A stretch of DNA of 64,000 nucleotides from Pseudomonas sp. L5B5 (GTDB lineage Bacteria > Pseudomonadota > Gammaproteobacteria > Pseudomonadales > Pseudomonadaceae). The notes under the pieces are model-generated. The model did no database searches. It was not told where the DNA came from and saw nothing but the letters and a program-made list of their open reading frames with translations. Positions 53,512 through 61,833 of the stretch are shown one piece after another (the stretch's first letter is position 1; every line of letters begins with the position of its first letter). The DNA lies in contig NZ_CP084742.1 in NCBI RefSeq assembly GCF_020520285.1, forward strand, positions 4,092,001 through 4,156,000, written 5' to 3'. The position numbers and the translations under genes were made by a program.

Positions 53512-54090
53512 TTATCGGGCATCCCAGGACGCCTGGCCGCCGGTCTTGGCGGCGGCCGCCACGGGTGGATGACGCGCGGTGATATCGAACAGCGTGTAAG
53601 CCAGCGTCAGGTGCTTCACATCCTTGGGCATGTCGCGATCGACGATGAAACGCACCGGCATCTCGATCTGCTCGCCGGGTTGCAGCACCTGCTGGGTGAA
53701 GCAGAAGCATTCGGTCTTGTGGAAGTACACCGCCGCACTGCTGGGGGAGATGCTCGGGATGGCCTGGGCGCTCATCGGGTGGTCGCTGGGATTGCGAGCG
53801 ATGAACACCATCTCGTTCACCGCCCCGGGGTGGACCACGATGTCATCGGACTTGGGATAGAAATCCCAGACCATGTCGATGGCATTGGTGGACAGGAACT
53901 GCACCCGCACCTGGCGCGACACATCGACCTGCTGCTGCCCGTCCTGGTACTGCCCGCCCGTCTTGCCGTTGATACCCAGGGCCTTGCACATCACGTCGTA
54001 GATCGGCACCAGGGCAAAACCGAAGACGAACATCGCCAGCACCACCAGCAACAGGCGCGTGACCAGCTTCTTCAACGAGAGCTCAGCCAT
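53512..54090 (-). CDS. ctaG: Cytochrome oxidase copper chaperone CtaG (Cox11)
   Basis: A 192-residue protein with one N-terminal membrane helix and a periplasmic domain that delivers copper to the CuB site of subunit I. The copper motif CFCF lies in FHKTECFCFTQQ, and the conserved MPVRFIVDRDMP follows. Its ATG overlaps the stop of a 16-residue reading frame (TGATG) that links it to coxA. Confidence 0.94.
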   Translation of the reverse strand: MAELSLKKLVTRLLLVVLAMFVFGFALVPIYDVMCKALGINGKTGGQYQDGQQQVDVSRQVRVQFLSTNAIDMVWDFYPKSDDIVVHPGAVNEMVFIARNPSDHPMSAQAIPSISPSSAAVYFHKTECFCFTQQVLQPGEQIEMPVRFIVDRDMPKDVKHLTLAYTLFDITARHPPVAAAAKTGGQASWDAR

Positions 54091-54140
54091 CAGCCCATCC
54101 TCCAGGAGGGGGTCAGCAGGTATCGCGCCAGGCTGTTCAT
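54090..54140 (-). CDS. 16-residue coupled mini-ORF between coxA and ctaG
   Basis: MNSLARYLLTPSWRMG. Its ATG overlaps the coxA stop (ATGA), and its TGA overlaps the ctaG ATG (TGATG), so ribosomes could pass straight from coxA through it to ctaG. The ctaG ribosome site (GGAGG) lies inside it. It may serve only as a coupling bridge, or encode a tiny membrane-surface peptide. Its beginning resembles that of the mini-ORF at 55729-55818. Confidence 0.4.
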   Translation of the reverse strand: MNSLARYLLTPSWRMG

Positions 54141-55732
54141 TTCACTTCCGGCGGCGTAACGAAGGTGTGATAGGGCGCTGGCGATGGAATGCTCCACTCC
54201 AGCCCCTCGGCACCTTCCCAGGGCTTGGCCGGGGCCGGCTTGCCGCCGCGAATGCACTTGATGACGATGAACAGGAAGAACACCTGCGTGGCCCCGAAGG
54301 TGAACGCCCCGATGGAGGACACCATGTTGAAGTCGGCGAACTGCAGGTTGTAGTCCGGAATTCGCCGGGGCATGCCCGCCAGGCCGACGAAGTGCATGGG
54401 AAAGAACGCCATGTTCATGCCGATGAAGGACAGCCAGAAATGCAGCTTGCCCAGGGTCTCGTCGTACATGTGCCCGGTCCACTTGGGCAGCCAGTAGTAG
54501 GCCGAGGCGAAGATGCCGAAGATGGCCCCCGGCACCAGTACGTAGTGGAAGTGCGCCACCACGAAGTAGGTGTCCTGGTACTGGAAGTCCGCCGGGGCGA
54601 TGGCCAGCATCAGCCCGGAGAAGCCGCCGATGCTGAACAGGATGACGAAGGCCACGGCGAACAGCATCGGCGTCTCGAACGTCAACGCGCCCTGCCACAT
54701 GGTGCTCACCCAGTTGAACACCTTGACCCCGGTGGGCACGGCGATCAGCAAGGTGGCGTACATGAAGAACAGTTCGCCCACCAGCGGGATGCCCACCACG
54801 AACATGTGGTGCGCCCAGACGATGAACGACAGAAAGGCGATCGCCCCCGTGGCGTAGACCATCGAGGTGTAGCCGAACAGCGGCTTGCGGCTGAAGGTGG
54901 GAATGATCGCGCTGACGGCGCCGAAGGCCGGCAGGATCATGATGTACACCTCGGGGTGGCCGAAGAACCAGAACACGTGCTGGAAAAGGACCGGGTCACC
55001 ACCACCGGCGGCGCTGAAGAAGCTGGTGCCGAAGTGGATGTCCATCAGCATCATGGTCACCACGCCGGCCAGCACCGGCATCACCGCGATCAGCAGGAAC
55101 GCGGTGATCAGCCAGGTCCAGACGAACAGCGGCATCTTCATCAGGGTCATGCCCGGGGCCCGCAGGTTGAGGATGGTGGCGATCACGTTGATTGCCCCCA
55201 TGATCGAACTGATGCCCATCAGGTGGATGGCGAAGATGAAGAAGGTCACGCTTTCCGGCGCATAGGTGGTCGACAGCGGCGCATAGAAGGTCCAGCCGAA
55301 GTTCGGCCCGCCTCCGGCCATGAACAGGGTCGAGAGCAGCAGCAGGAAGGCCGCCGGCAACAGCCAGAAGCTGAAGTTGTTCATCCGCGGCAGGGCCATG
55401 TCCGGCGCGCCGATCATCAGCGGGATCATCCAGTTGGCCAGGCCGACGAAGGCCGGCATCACGGCACCGAAGACCATCACCAGGCCGTGCATGGTGGTCA
55501 TCTGGTTGAAGAATGCCGGCTCGACGATCTGCAGTCCGGGCTGGAACAGCTCGGCGCGAATCACCATGGCGAAGGTGCCGCCCACCAGGAACATGGTGAA
55601 GCTGAACCACAGGTACAAGGTGCCGATGTCCTTGTGGTTGGTGGTCAGCACCCAGCGCATCAGGCCCTTGGCGGGACCATGGGCATGGTCATCATGGCCG
55701 GCATGGCCGTGGTCATCGATCACAGCACTCAT
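54137..55732 (-). CDS. coxA: Cytochrome c oxidase subunit I (aa3 type)
   Basis: A 531-residue catalytic subunit with twelve helices carrying heme a, heme a3 and CuB. The heme a ligand His is in TTMHGLVMVFGAVMP. The CuB His and cross-linked Tyr are in FFGHPEVYIMILPAFG, the next CuB His pair is in IVWAHHMFVVG, and heme ligands are in FVVAHFHYVLVPGA. The D- and K-channel residues look present. Upstream of it is coxB, linked by a coupled mini-ORF; the His-rich N-terminus (DDHGHAGHDDHAHG) is a common feature. Confidence 0.97.
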   Translation of the reverse strand: MSAVIDDHGHAGHDDHAHGPAKGLMRWVLTTNHKDIGTLYLWFSFTMFLVGGTFAMVIRAELFQPGLQIVEPAFFNQMTTMHGLVMVFGAVMPAFVGLANWMIPLMIGAPDMALPRMNNFSFWLLPAAFLLLLSTLFMAGGGPNFGWTFYAPLSTTYAPESVTFFIFAIHLMGISSIMGAINVIATILNLRAPGMTLMKMPLFVWTWLITAFLLIAVMPVLAGVVTMMLMDIHFGTSFFSAAGGGDPVLFQHVFWFFGHPEVYIMILPAFGAVSAIIPTFSRKPLFGYTSMVYATGAIAFLSFIVWAHHMFVVGIPLVGELFFMYATLLIAVPTGVKVFNWVSTMWQGALTFETPMLFAVAFVILFSIGGFSGLMLAIAPADFQYQDTYFVVAHFHYVLVPGAIFGIFASAYYWLPKWTGHMYDETLGKLHFWLSFIGMNMAFFPMHFVGLAGMPRRIPDYNLQFADFNMVSSIGAFTFGATQVFFLFIVIKCIRGGKPAPAKPWEGAEGLEWSIPSPAPYHTFVTPPEVK

Positions 55733-55818
55733 GTCCTGTCTCCTGCACGCGAATGGACTGGACGATCGGCGGCGGCACGCCGCGACCGGTTGCGCAGATA
55801 CCCCAATAGCCGGCTCAT
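55729..55818 (-). CDS. 29-residue coupled mini-ORF between coxB and coxA
   Basis: It begins MSRLLGYLRNRSRRAAADRP and ends RAGDRT. The ATG overlaps the coxB stop (ATGA) and its TGA overlaps the coxA ATG, bridging the gap exactly. It is very basic (eight Arg). The coxA ribosome site (AGGAG) lies in its 3' part. Whether it makes a functional peptide is not known, but the double coupling matches the coxA-ctaG junction. Confidence 0.4.
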   Translation of the reverse strand: MSRLLGYLRNRSRRAAADRPVHSRAGDRT

Positions 55819-56942
55819 TTGCTTTCCGCCTGTTTCAGCGCCAGGACATCCTTGGGCGTCACCATGTCGCCCTTGTTGTTGCCCCAGGCGTTGCGCTCGT
55901 AGGTCACCACAGCGGCGATATCGACTTCCGACAGCTGCTTGCCGAAGGCCGCCATGGCGGTGCCCGGCTTGCCGTGGAAGACGATGCTCAGGTGAGCGTC
56001 CTTGGGCCCGGTGGCGATCTTCGAGCCCTTGAGGGCCGGGAACATCGGCGGCAGGCCCTGGCCTTCGGCCTGGTGACAGGCCACGCAGGTGGTGTGGTAG
56101 ATCTTGTCGCCACGGGCCACCAGTTCGTCGAGGGTCCACTCCTTGCTGGTGAGTTCCTTGAGCTTGGCGGCCTCGGCCTTGCGCTCGCCCATCCAGGTGT
56201 CGTAGTCGGCCTGGTTCTTGACCTCCACCACGATCGGCATGAAGCCATGGTCCTTGCCGCACAGTTCGGCGCATTGGCCACGGTAGATGCCGGGCTTGTC
56301 GACCCGGGTCCAGGCTTCGTTGACGAACCCCGGGATGGCATCGCGCTTGACCGCAAAGGCCGGCACCCACCAGGAGTGGATGACGTCGGCGGCGGTCACC
56401 AGAAAGCGCACCTTGGCCCCCACCGGCAGCACCAGGGGCTGGTCGACTTCCAGCAAGTAGTGCTCGCCCTTGGCGCTCTGGTTGTGGATCTGCTCGGCCG
56501 GAGTGGCCAGGTTGCTGAAGAACTCCACATCCTGGCCCAGGTACTTGTAGTGCCACTTCCACTGGTAGCCGGTGATCTGCACGTCCACATCCGGCTCGCT
56601 GGTGTCGTACATCTTGATCAGCGTCGCGGTGGCCGGCACGGCCATGGCCACCAGGATCAGGAAGGGAATGATGGTCCAGAGGATTTCCACCGTGGTGCTT
56701 TCGTGGAACTTGGCCGGGACCTGGCCAGTGGAACGGCGGTGAACGATCATCGACCAGAACATCGCGCCGAAGACGATGACGCCGATCACCACACAGATCC
56801 AGAAGATGGTCATGTGCAGGTCGAATACCGCGTGGCTTATCTCGGTAGCCCCAGGCGCCATATTCACCGTCCAGGCGGCCTGCGCCTGGCTGAATATCGT
56901 CCACAACAGGAGGCCCATCCAGACATGTGGATGTCGCTTCAT
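55815..56942 (-). CDS. coxB: Cytochrome c oxidase subunit II with fused cytochrome c domain (caa3 type)
   Basis: A 375-residue subunit: signal peptide, two membrane helices (about residues 35-60 and 85-110), then a periplasmic cupredoxin domain with the CuA site C224-AEL-C228 in GQCAELCGKDHGFM and the His ligand in AADVIHSWWVP. A C-terminal cytochrome c domain with C286-V-A-C-H290 (TTCVACHQAEGQG) has its axial Met further on, in GTAMAAFG or near it. The fused heme domain marks a caa3-type oxidase that accepts electrons directly. It is the first gene of the operon, behind a sigma-S-like -10 box. Confidence 0.95.
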   Translation of the reverse strand: MKRHPHVWMGLLLWTIFSQAQAAWTVNMAPGATEISHAVFDLHMTIFWICVVIGVIVFGAMFWSMIVHRRSTGQVPAKFHESTTVEILWTIIPFLILVAMAVPATATLIKMYDTSEPDVDVQITGYQWKWHYKYLGQDVEFFSNLATPAEQIHNQSAKGEHYLLEVDQPLVLPVGAKVRFLVTAADVIHSWWVPAFAVKRDAIPGFVNEAWTRVDKPGIYRGQCAELCGKDHGFMPIVVEVKNQADYDTWMGERKAEAAKLKELTSKEWTLDELVARGDKIYHTTCVACHQAEGQGLPPMFPALKGSKIATGPKDAHLSIVFHGKPGTAMAAFGKQLSEVDIAAVVTYERNAWGNNKGDMVTPKDVLALKQAESK

Positions 56943-57075
56943 TGCGGGTTCCCCTTATCGTTCTTGTTATCCCGCCGGCTATACACCTGCGGCAAGGGAG
57001 CGACTGCCTAGACTACGAACTCAGACCGCCGAGCCTCGCTGCAATTGCAGTCGGGCATCATCAACTAACTTCATA

Positions 57076-57097
57076 CCTTGGCGAGTATAGCCAGCGA
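57076..57097 (-). promoter_or_regulatory. Sigma-S-like promoter of the cox operon
   Basis: On the minus strand TGGCTATACTCG includes CTATACT at 57090-57084, the RpoS-type extended -10 element with an upstream TG. It lies about 140 bases before coxB. RpoS dependence of the caa3 operon is known in P. aeruginosa, which fits. The rest of the 422-base gap (56943-57364) has no gene. On the other side, a GACAAATATGTC dyad (57234-57245) lies upstream of the divergent hypothetical gene. Confidence 0.45.
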
Positions 57098-57364
57098 CTC
57101 CCACCTCGCAACGCATGGGCGTAAACCTGCTGAAACACCCCATGGAAGGTTTGCAGGCCACGGGAATCAAGGGATTGGTGAAGAAGAGGGGGTGCGACGA
57201 TATAACGCAGCTGACTAAGTAATGAGTGAATATGACAAATATGTCTTAAACACTTTCGCAAGCAGGCTAACTTATGTTCTCCCCCGAGGGGCGGCTGTCA
57301 CTGGGCGGCAGGCCGTCATCCACCCTCGGTGTCCCTATCGACCGCCCTTGTCCCTGGAGCTTTC

Positions 57365-58015
57365 ATGAACACCGCCGCATTGCGCGAGCAGATCCTATTG
57401 GCTCAACAGCACGAAGCCGGTACGGGCCTCCTGGCCCGCCAACTGGAAGCGCAGCTGCCTCACCTGCACCCCGCCATCCTGCTGCCCGAAGTCGACGCAC
57501 AAGGCGTCATGACCCGTTTTGTCAGCGCATACATCGATCAGGTGCCAGACCTTCTGGACGCCGCCAACGCCGTTGCCCGTGAAGCGGGCATCGAGTCGCA
57601 GATCAAGCCGGTACTCAAGATCGCCGAGCAATTCTTCCTCCAGCCACCGGCCATCATGGACGGCCACGTGGGCCTCGACAGCCTGCTGGACGAAGCCTAC
57701 CTGGCCATGCGCCTGGTAGAGGAAGTCAACGACCTGTACATCAAGCACTTCGGCCGTCCACTGATCCCACTGGACATGACGGTCGCCAATCTCATCGCCC
57801 ATCAGCTGATCGGCGAGTCCTTTGCCAACCAACTGGACGAAGCCGTGCACCACGCCGTCGACGCCATGCTCGACGAGGACAGCTTCGCCCTGGAATCGGT
57901 GGAAACCTACCGCGACACCCTCGGCAGCCCCGATACCGAGGCCGCCTGGAAACGCTGGCCGTGCCTGTCGCGCCAGCTGGGCGTGGAACTGGAACTCGAC
58001 CAGCCCGCCGCCTGA
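57365..58015 (+). CDS. Conserved hypothetical cytoplasmic protein next to cox operon
   Basis: A 216-residue protein with no signal peptide or membrane helix. It is acidic, rich in Leu/Ala helices, with recognisable stretches FLQPPAIMDGHVGLDSLLDE, NDLYIKHFGRPLIPLDMTV and NLIAHQLIGESFANQLDEAV. It is divergent from coxB. No domain is recognised; similar proteins appear at this place in other pseudomonads. GGAG lies six bases before ATG 57365. A bidirectional hairpin separates it from the convergent SulP gene. Confidence 0.75.
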   Translation: MNTAALREQILLAQQHEAGTGLLARQLEAQLPHLHPAILLPEVDAQGVMTRFVSAYIDQVPDLLDAANAVAREAGIESQIKPVLKIAEQFFLQPPAIMDGHVGLDSLLDEAYLAMRLVEEVNDLYIKHFGRPLIPLDMTVANLIAHQLIGESFANQLDEAVHHAVDAMLDEDSFALESVETYRDTLGSPDTEAAWKRWPCLSRQLGVELELDQPAA

Positions 58016-58023
58016 CCCATTCC

Positions 58024-58057
58024 TCGCCAGCAAGGCCCGCATCGGGCCTTGTGGCGA
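58024..58057. terminator. Bidirectional hairpin between convergent genes
   Basis: CAAGGCCCG / CGGGCCTTG forms a 9-bp stem with a CAT loop, extended by TCGCCA / TGGCGA outside a one-base bulge. It lies nine bases after the hypothetical gene and 31 bases after the SulP gene stop. Confidence 0.75.
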
Positions 58058-58088
58058 AGGGCCTGGCACTACGCCCAAGGCTCGCGCA

Positions 58089-59621
58089 TCACCCTCGCGC
58101 GGCCAATCCGATCCCGCTCGCACTGCTCAAGCGTCCCTCCAGGCGCCGCTTCAAGCCATGGGCTTCGATCACCAGGCTCGACCCCTTGGCGGCATTGGCC
58201 CGCTCCCATTCCTCCAGCAACTCCAGGCACGCATGGTCGATGTAACCCAAGTGGTTGAGCGGTACATGCAAGGTGGTCGCCGGCGGCACCGTGGCTAGCA
58301 CCCGGGTCAGCGCCGGCACCTTGAGAAAGGTCGCCGCCCCCATCAGGCGCAGTTCCATCTGCCCAACGCCCGGTAAATCCACCAGGCTGATCTTCAAGCG
58401 CGAAGCCTGGAGCGCCAACTTGAGCAAGGTCAGGGCGAACCCCAGCAGCACCCCGGTCAACAGGTCGCTGAAGACGATCGCCAGGGCCGTCACCGCATAG
58501 GTGAACATCGGCATCCGCCCGTACCGGCCCAGGCCACGAAAAGCCTTGAGATCCACCAGCTTGAACCCGGTGTAGACCAGCACACCGGCCAGGCTCGCCA
58601 CCGGGATACGCTGCAAGACGCTGGACAGCAGCAGCACGAAACCCAACAGCCACAGGCCGTGGAAGATGGTCGAGTAGCGGGTGCGAGCACCGGCCTGGAC
58701 GTTGGCCGAACTGCGCACGATCACACCGGTCATCGGCAAGGCGCCCAGCAGGCCGCAGAGCATGTTGCCGGTGCCCTGGGCCGACAGCTCGCGGTCGAAG
58801 TCCGAGCGCTGGCCGTTGTGCATGCGATCCACAGCAGCAGCCGAGAGCAGGGTTTCGGCACTGGCGATGAAGGCCAGCGCCAGGGCCGCCACCAGCAGGG
58901 CCGGGTCAGCCAGGTGGAGCAGGTCGCCAGGGCGCAGCCAGTCGATGGCCTCGGCCATGCTGGCCGGTACCTCAACCCGCTTCACCGGCAGCGCCAACAG
59001 CAGGCTGGCGAGGGTCGCCAGCCCCACCCCGAGCAGCGCCCCGGGCACGAAGCGCAGCGCCTGGGGCCGCCACTTGTCCCAGCCCCACATCACCGCGATG
59101 GTCGCCAGGCCCAGCAGGCCGGCCTGCCAGCCCAGGCCGCCCAGGGCCTGGGACAGCGCCTGGGGGAAGCCGACGAGGTTGTCCAGCCCCGAGGCCTGGG
59201 GCGCGGCATCGAGCAGTACATGGACCTGGGACAGCACGATCAGCACGCCAATACCCGCCAGCATGCCGTACACCACCGCAGGCGCGGTGACCCGGAACCA
59301 GCAGCCCAGGCGCAAGCGCCCGGCCAGCCACTGCAGTAACCCGGCCAACAGCAGGACCGGCCCAAGCACGGCCACCCCGTGCAGGCGCACCAGTTCGAAG
59401 ACCAGCACCGCCAAACCCGCGGCCGGGCCGCTGACCTGCAGCGGCGATCCCGCCAGCCATCCCACCACCAGGCCACCGATGATCCCGGTGATCAGGCCCT
59501 TGGCCGGCGGCAGGCCCGAAGCGATGGCGATGCCCATGCACAAGGGCAGGGCCACCAGAAACACCACCACCGAAGCCAGCAGCTCCCGTGGCAGGCCATT
59601 TTTCAACTGTGCTGCACGCAT
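58089..59621 (-). CDS. SulP family inorganic anion transporter
   Basis: A 510-residue membrane protein with about eleven helices (residues 10-400) followed by a STAS-type domain (about 415-510; ATTLHVPLNHLGYIDHACLE). Family motifs are ASGLPPAKGLITGIIGGLVV at the start and SAQGTGNMLCGLLGALPMTG in the transport core. SulP members carry sulfate, bicarbonate or other anions. The beta-carbonic anhydrase gene 90 bases upstream in the same direction points to bicarbonate as the likely substrate, but this is inferred. Confidence 0.92.
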   Translation of the reverse strand: MRAAQLKNGLPRELLASVVVFLVALPLCMGIAIASGLPPAKGLITGIIGGLVVGWLAGSPLQVSGPAAGLAVLVFELVRLHGVAVLGPVLLLAGLLQWLAGRLRLGCWFRVTAPAVVYGMLAGIGVLIVLSQVHVLLDAAPQASGLDNLVGFPQALSQALGGLGWQAGLLGLATIAVMWGWDKWRPQALRFVPGALLGVGLATLASLLLALPVKRVEVPASMAEAIDWLRPGDLLHLADPALLVAALALAFIASAETLLSAAAVDRMHNGQRSDFDRELSAQGTGNMLCGLLGALPMTGVIVRSSANVQAGARTRYSTIFHGLWLLGFVLLLSSVLQRIPVASLAGVLVYTGFKLVDLKAFRGLGRYGRMPMFTYAVTALAIVFSDLLTGVLLGFALTLLKLALQASRLKISLVDLPGVGQMELRLMGAATFLKVPALTRVLATVPPATTLHVPLNHLGYIDHACLELLEEWERANAAKGSSLVIEAHGLKRRLEGRLSSASGIGLAARG

Positions 59622-59711
59622 GACAGTTCTCCCGACATTTTTTCAGGCGTGGCAAAGCCTGGCCGCGTGAGTGCAGCCCAGGCCAAGACCTCACATGGGA
59701 TTCAGGCAGAT

Positions 59712-60449
59712 TCAGAAGCGCGCTTTGGGCGTCGCCACGGGAATCGGATGGGTGCCGTCCAACGGCAGGAAACAGCCCTGGTCCGCGTCATAGGCCTTGA
59801 TCGAGCTGGTCTCGATGTCATAGACCCAGCCGTGGATGAACAGCTGGCCGTTGGCCATGCGCGAGGCAACGGAGGGGTGGGTACGCAAGTGCTGCAGCTG
59901 GGCGATGACGTTCTCTTCGGTCAGGACATGCATGCTCGAAGGTTCGTCGGCGCAGGTGCAGTTGTCCTGGACCATGGTCCGAGCCACTTCGGCGTGACGC
60001 AGCCAGGCCTTGACCGTGGGCATCTTCTCCAGGCTCTGCGGGTTGAGCACGGCGCGCATGGCGCCGCAGTCCGAATGCCCGCACACGATGATGTGGTGCA
60101 CCCCAAGGGCCATTACCGCGTACTCGATCGCCGTGGACACGCCACCGTTCATCTGACCGTAGGGCGGTACCACGTTGCCCACGTTGCGGGTCACGAACAA
60201 GTCGCCGGGTGAGCTCTGGGTAATGAGTTCGGGGACGATGCGCGAGTCGGCGCAGGCAATGAACATCGCCCGGGGGCGCTGGGCCGTGGCAAGTTTCTTG
60301 AACAGCGCTTGCTGCTGTGGGAAGACTTCATGATGAAAATGCAAGAAGCCGTCAACGATATGTTGCAAGGCTACATCGGCGGTTTCTGCAGAACCGTTGG
60401 TGGGAGCTGGGGCCGACGCAGCCAGCGGCTGTTTATCCTTGTCACTCAT
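59712..60449 (-). CDS. Beta-class carbonic anhydrase
   Basis: A 245-residue zinc enzyme that interconverts CO2 and bicarbonate. Zinc ligands are C66 (in ACADSR), H125 and C128 (HSDCGA), with the catalytic D68-R70 pair. ATG 60449 is chosen because the upstream extension (from 60545) is not family-like and the AGAGAG ribosome site is close. It probably works with the downstream SulP transporter. It has no signal peptide; an N-terminal Ala/Pro/Ser tail of about 25 residues is not conserved. Confidence 0.94.
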   Translation of the reverse strand: MSDKDKQPLAASAPAPTNGSAETADVALQHIVDGFLHFHHEVFPQQQALFKKLATAQRPRAMFIACADSRIVPELITQSSPGDLFVTRNVGNVVPPYGQMNGGVSTAIEYAVMALGVHHIIVCGHSDCGAMRAVLNPQSLEKMPTVKAWLRHAEVARTMVQDNCTCADEPSSMHVLTEENVIAQLQHLRTHPSVASRMANGQLFIHGWVYDIETSSIKAYDADQGCFLPLDGTHPIPVATPKARF

Positions 60450-60672
60450 GATTGATTCTCTCTGTCGGATTTGATGAATTTTCCGGCACGACGCCAGCAA
60501 TGGGTTAAAAAACAACCGAATCGCCGGAAGTGACATCCCAGTCACTTGATGAGCAAGGTAGCCGTGAAATCTTAATTCAAGCTGAATGCAGCGCTCTAGA
60601 ACGCCACTATGCAGGTGCTATGCAGGTGACAGAACGATGACCGGCGCCCGGCTGATCATCGACCCCACCCGC

Positions 60673-61731
60673 TCACAGCAACGCCATCTGCCTGCCCGGC
60701 GGGCAGAACGCCGTACAGTCGAGGTCGGAATCAGCGCGACGGTCGAGCCCCAGGCGCTTGAGCGCCTTGGCAAAACGCTGGGCCAGCAGGTCGGCGAACG
60801 GCCCCTCGCCCCGCATGCGACTGCCGAAGCGGCTGTCGTAGAGTTCGCCGCCACGGCTCTGGCGGATCAGGCTCAGCACATGGGCGGCGCGTTGTGGATA
60901 GTGGGCCGCTAGCCACTCCTCGAACAGCGGAGCCACCTCCAGCGGCAGGCGCAGCATCATGTAGGCCGCACTTTGCGCGCCAGCCGCCTGGGCCTCGCCC
61001 AGCAGAGCCTCCAGTTCGCTGTCGTTGATCATCGGGATCATCGGCGAACACAACACCCCCACCGGCACGCCCGCTCCACGCAATACCCGGATTGCCCGCA
61101 GGCGCGCCTTGGGCGCAGCCGCCCGGGGTTCGAGGATGCGCTTCAATTCGTCGTCCAGGGTGGTCAGGCTGATCATCACCGCCACCAGCCGCTGCCGGGC
61201 CAGCTCGGCCAGCAGGTCAAGGTCGCGCAGGATCAGCGAGCCCTTGGTGACGATGGTCACCGGGTGCCGGTAGCGCAGCAGCACCTCCAGGGTACGCCGG
61301 GTCAGCAGCTGTTCACGCTCGATGGGCTGGTAGGGATCGGTATTGGACCCCAGGTTGATCGGCGCGCACTGGTAGCCGGGTTTGGACAGCTGCTGCTCCA
61401 GCAAGGTGGCGGCATTGCTCTTGGCGATCAGCCGGGTTTCGAAGTCCAGCCCCGGGGACATGTCCCAGTAGGCGTGGCTGGGTCGCGCATAACAGTAGAT
61501 GCAGCCGTGCTCGCAACCCCGGTAGGGATTGATCGAACGATCGAAGGGCAGGTCCGGCGAGGTGTTGCGGGTGATGATCGACTTGGCGGTCTCGAAACGC
61601 ACCTCGGTGCCCTGGGTCATTGGCACTTCCTGGTACCAGCCATCATCCTCGGCCACCGAACGACTGGGGGCGAAACGGTTGTGCGGGTTGCTCGCGGTGC
61701 CGCGACCGCGAGGCGGCAGGGGGCTGGACAT
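60673..61731 (-). CDS. PA0069-family radical SAM protein (SplB-like)
   Basis: A 352-residue radical S-adenosylmethionine enzyme. The Fe-S motif is C73-x3-C77-x2-C80 in RGCEHGCIYCYARPSHAYWD. The downstream regions INLGSNTDPYQPIEREQ and HPVTIVTKGSLILRDLDLL resemble spore-photoproduct-lyase relatives. In pseudomonads this gene belongs to the LexA regulon, and a perfect LexA box lies 16 bases before its start. A DNA-damage role is likely but the substrate is unknown. GGAG is 7 bases before the ATG. Confidence 0.93.
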   Translation of the reverse strand: MSSPLPPRGRGTASNPHNRFAPSRSVAEDDGWYQEVPMTQGTEVRFETAKSIITRNTSPDLPFDRSINPYRGCEHGCIYCYARPSHAYWDMSPGLDFETRLIAKSNAATLLEQQLSKPGYQCAPINLGSNTDPYQPIEREQLLTRRTLEVLLRYRHPVTIVTKGSLILRDLDLLAELARQRLVAVMISLTTLDDELKRILEPRAAAPKARLRAIRVLRGAGVPVGVLCSPMIPMINDSELEALLGEAQAAGAQSAAYMMLRLPLEVAPLFEEWLAAHYPQRAAHVLSLIRQSRGGELYDSRFGSRMRGEGPFADLLAQRFAKALKRLGLDRRADSDLDCTAFCPPGRQMALL

Positions 61732-61740
61732 GGGGGCGCT

Positions 61741-61768
61741 CCATTACTGTATGCGCATACAGTAATGG
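61741..61768 (-). promoter_or_regulatory. LexA box (SOS operator) in a perfect 28-base palindrome
   Basis: CTGTATGCGCATACAG at 61747-61762 matches CTGT-N8-ACAG exactly. The symmetry extends six bases further on each side (CCATTA...TAATGG). It lies just upstream of the radical SAM gene start, so LexA binding should block its transcription until DNA damage. Confidence 0.9.
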
Positions 61769-61833
61769 AGCTACGACTATCCGCCTAGCGCCGTCGAGCA
61801 GAACGTTTCGCGGGACCTGTCGCCGGCCCGGCT

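Noticed and set aside
60450..60672. Gene in the gap between carbonic anhydrase and radical SAM genes
   Set aside because: No frame with a ribosome site or family match; only repeated ATGCAGGTG-like words.
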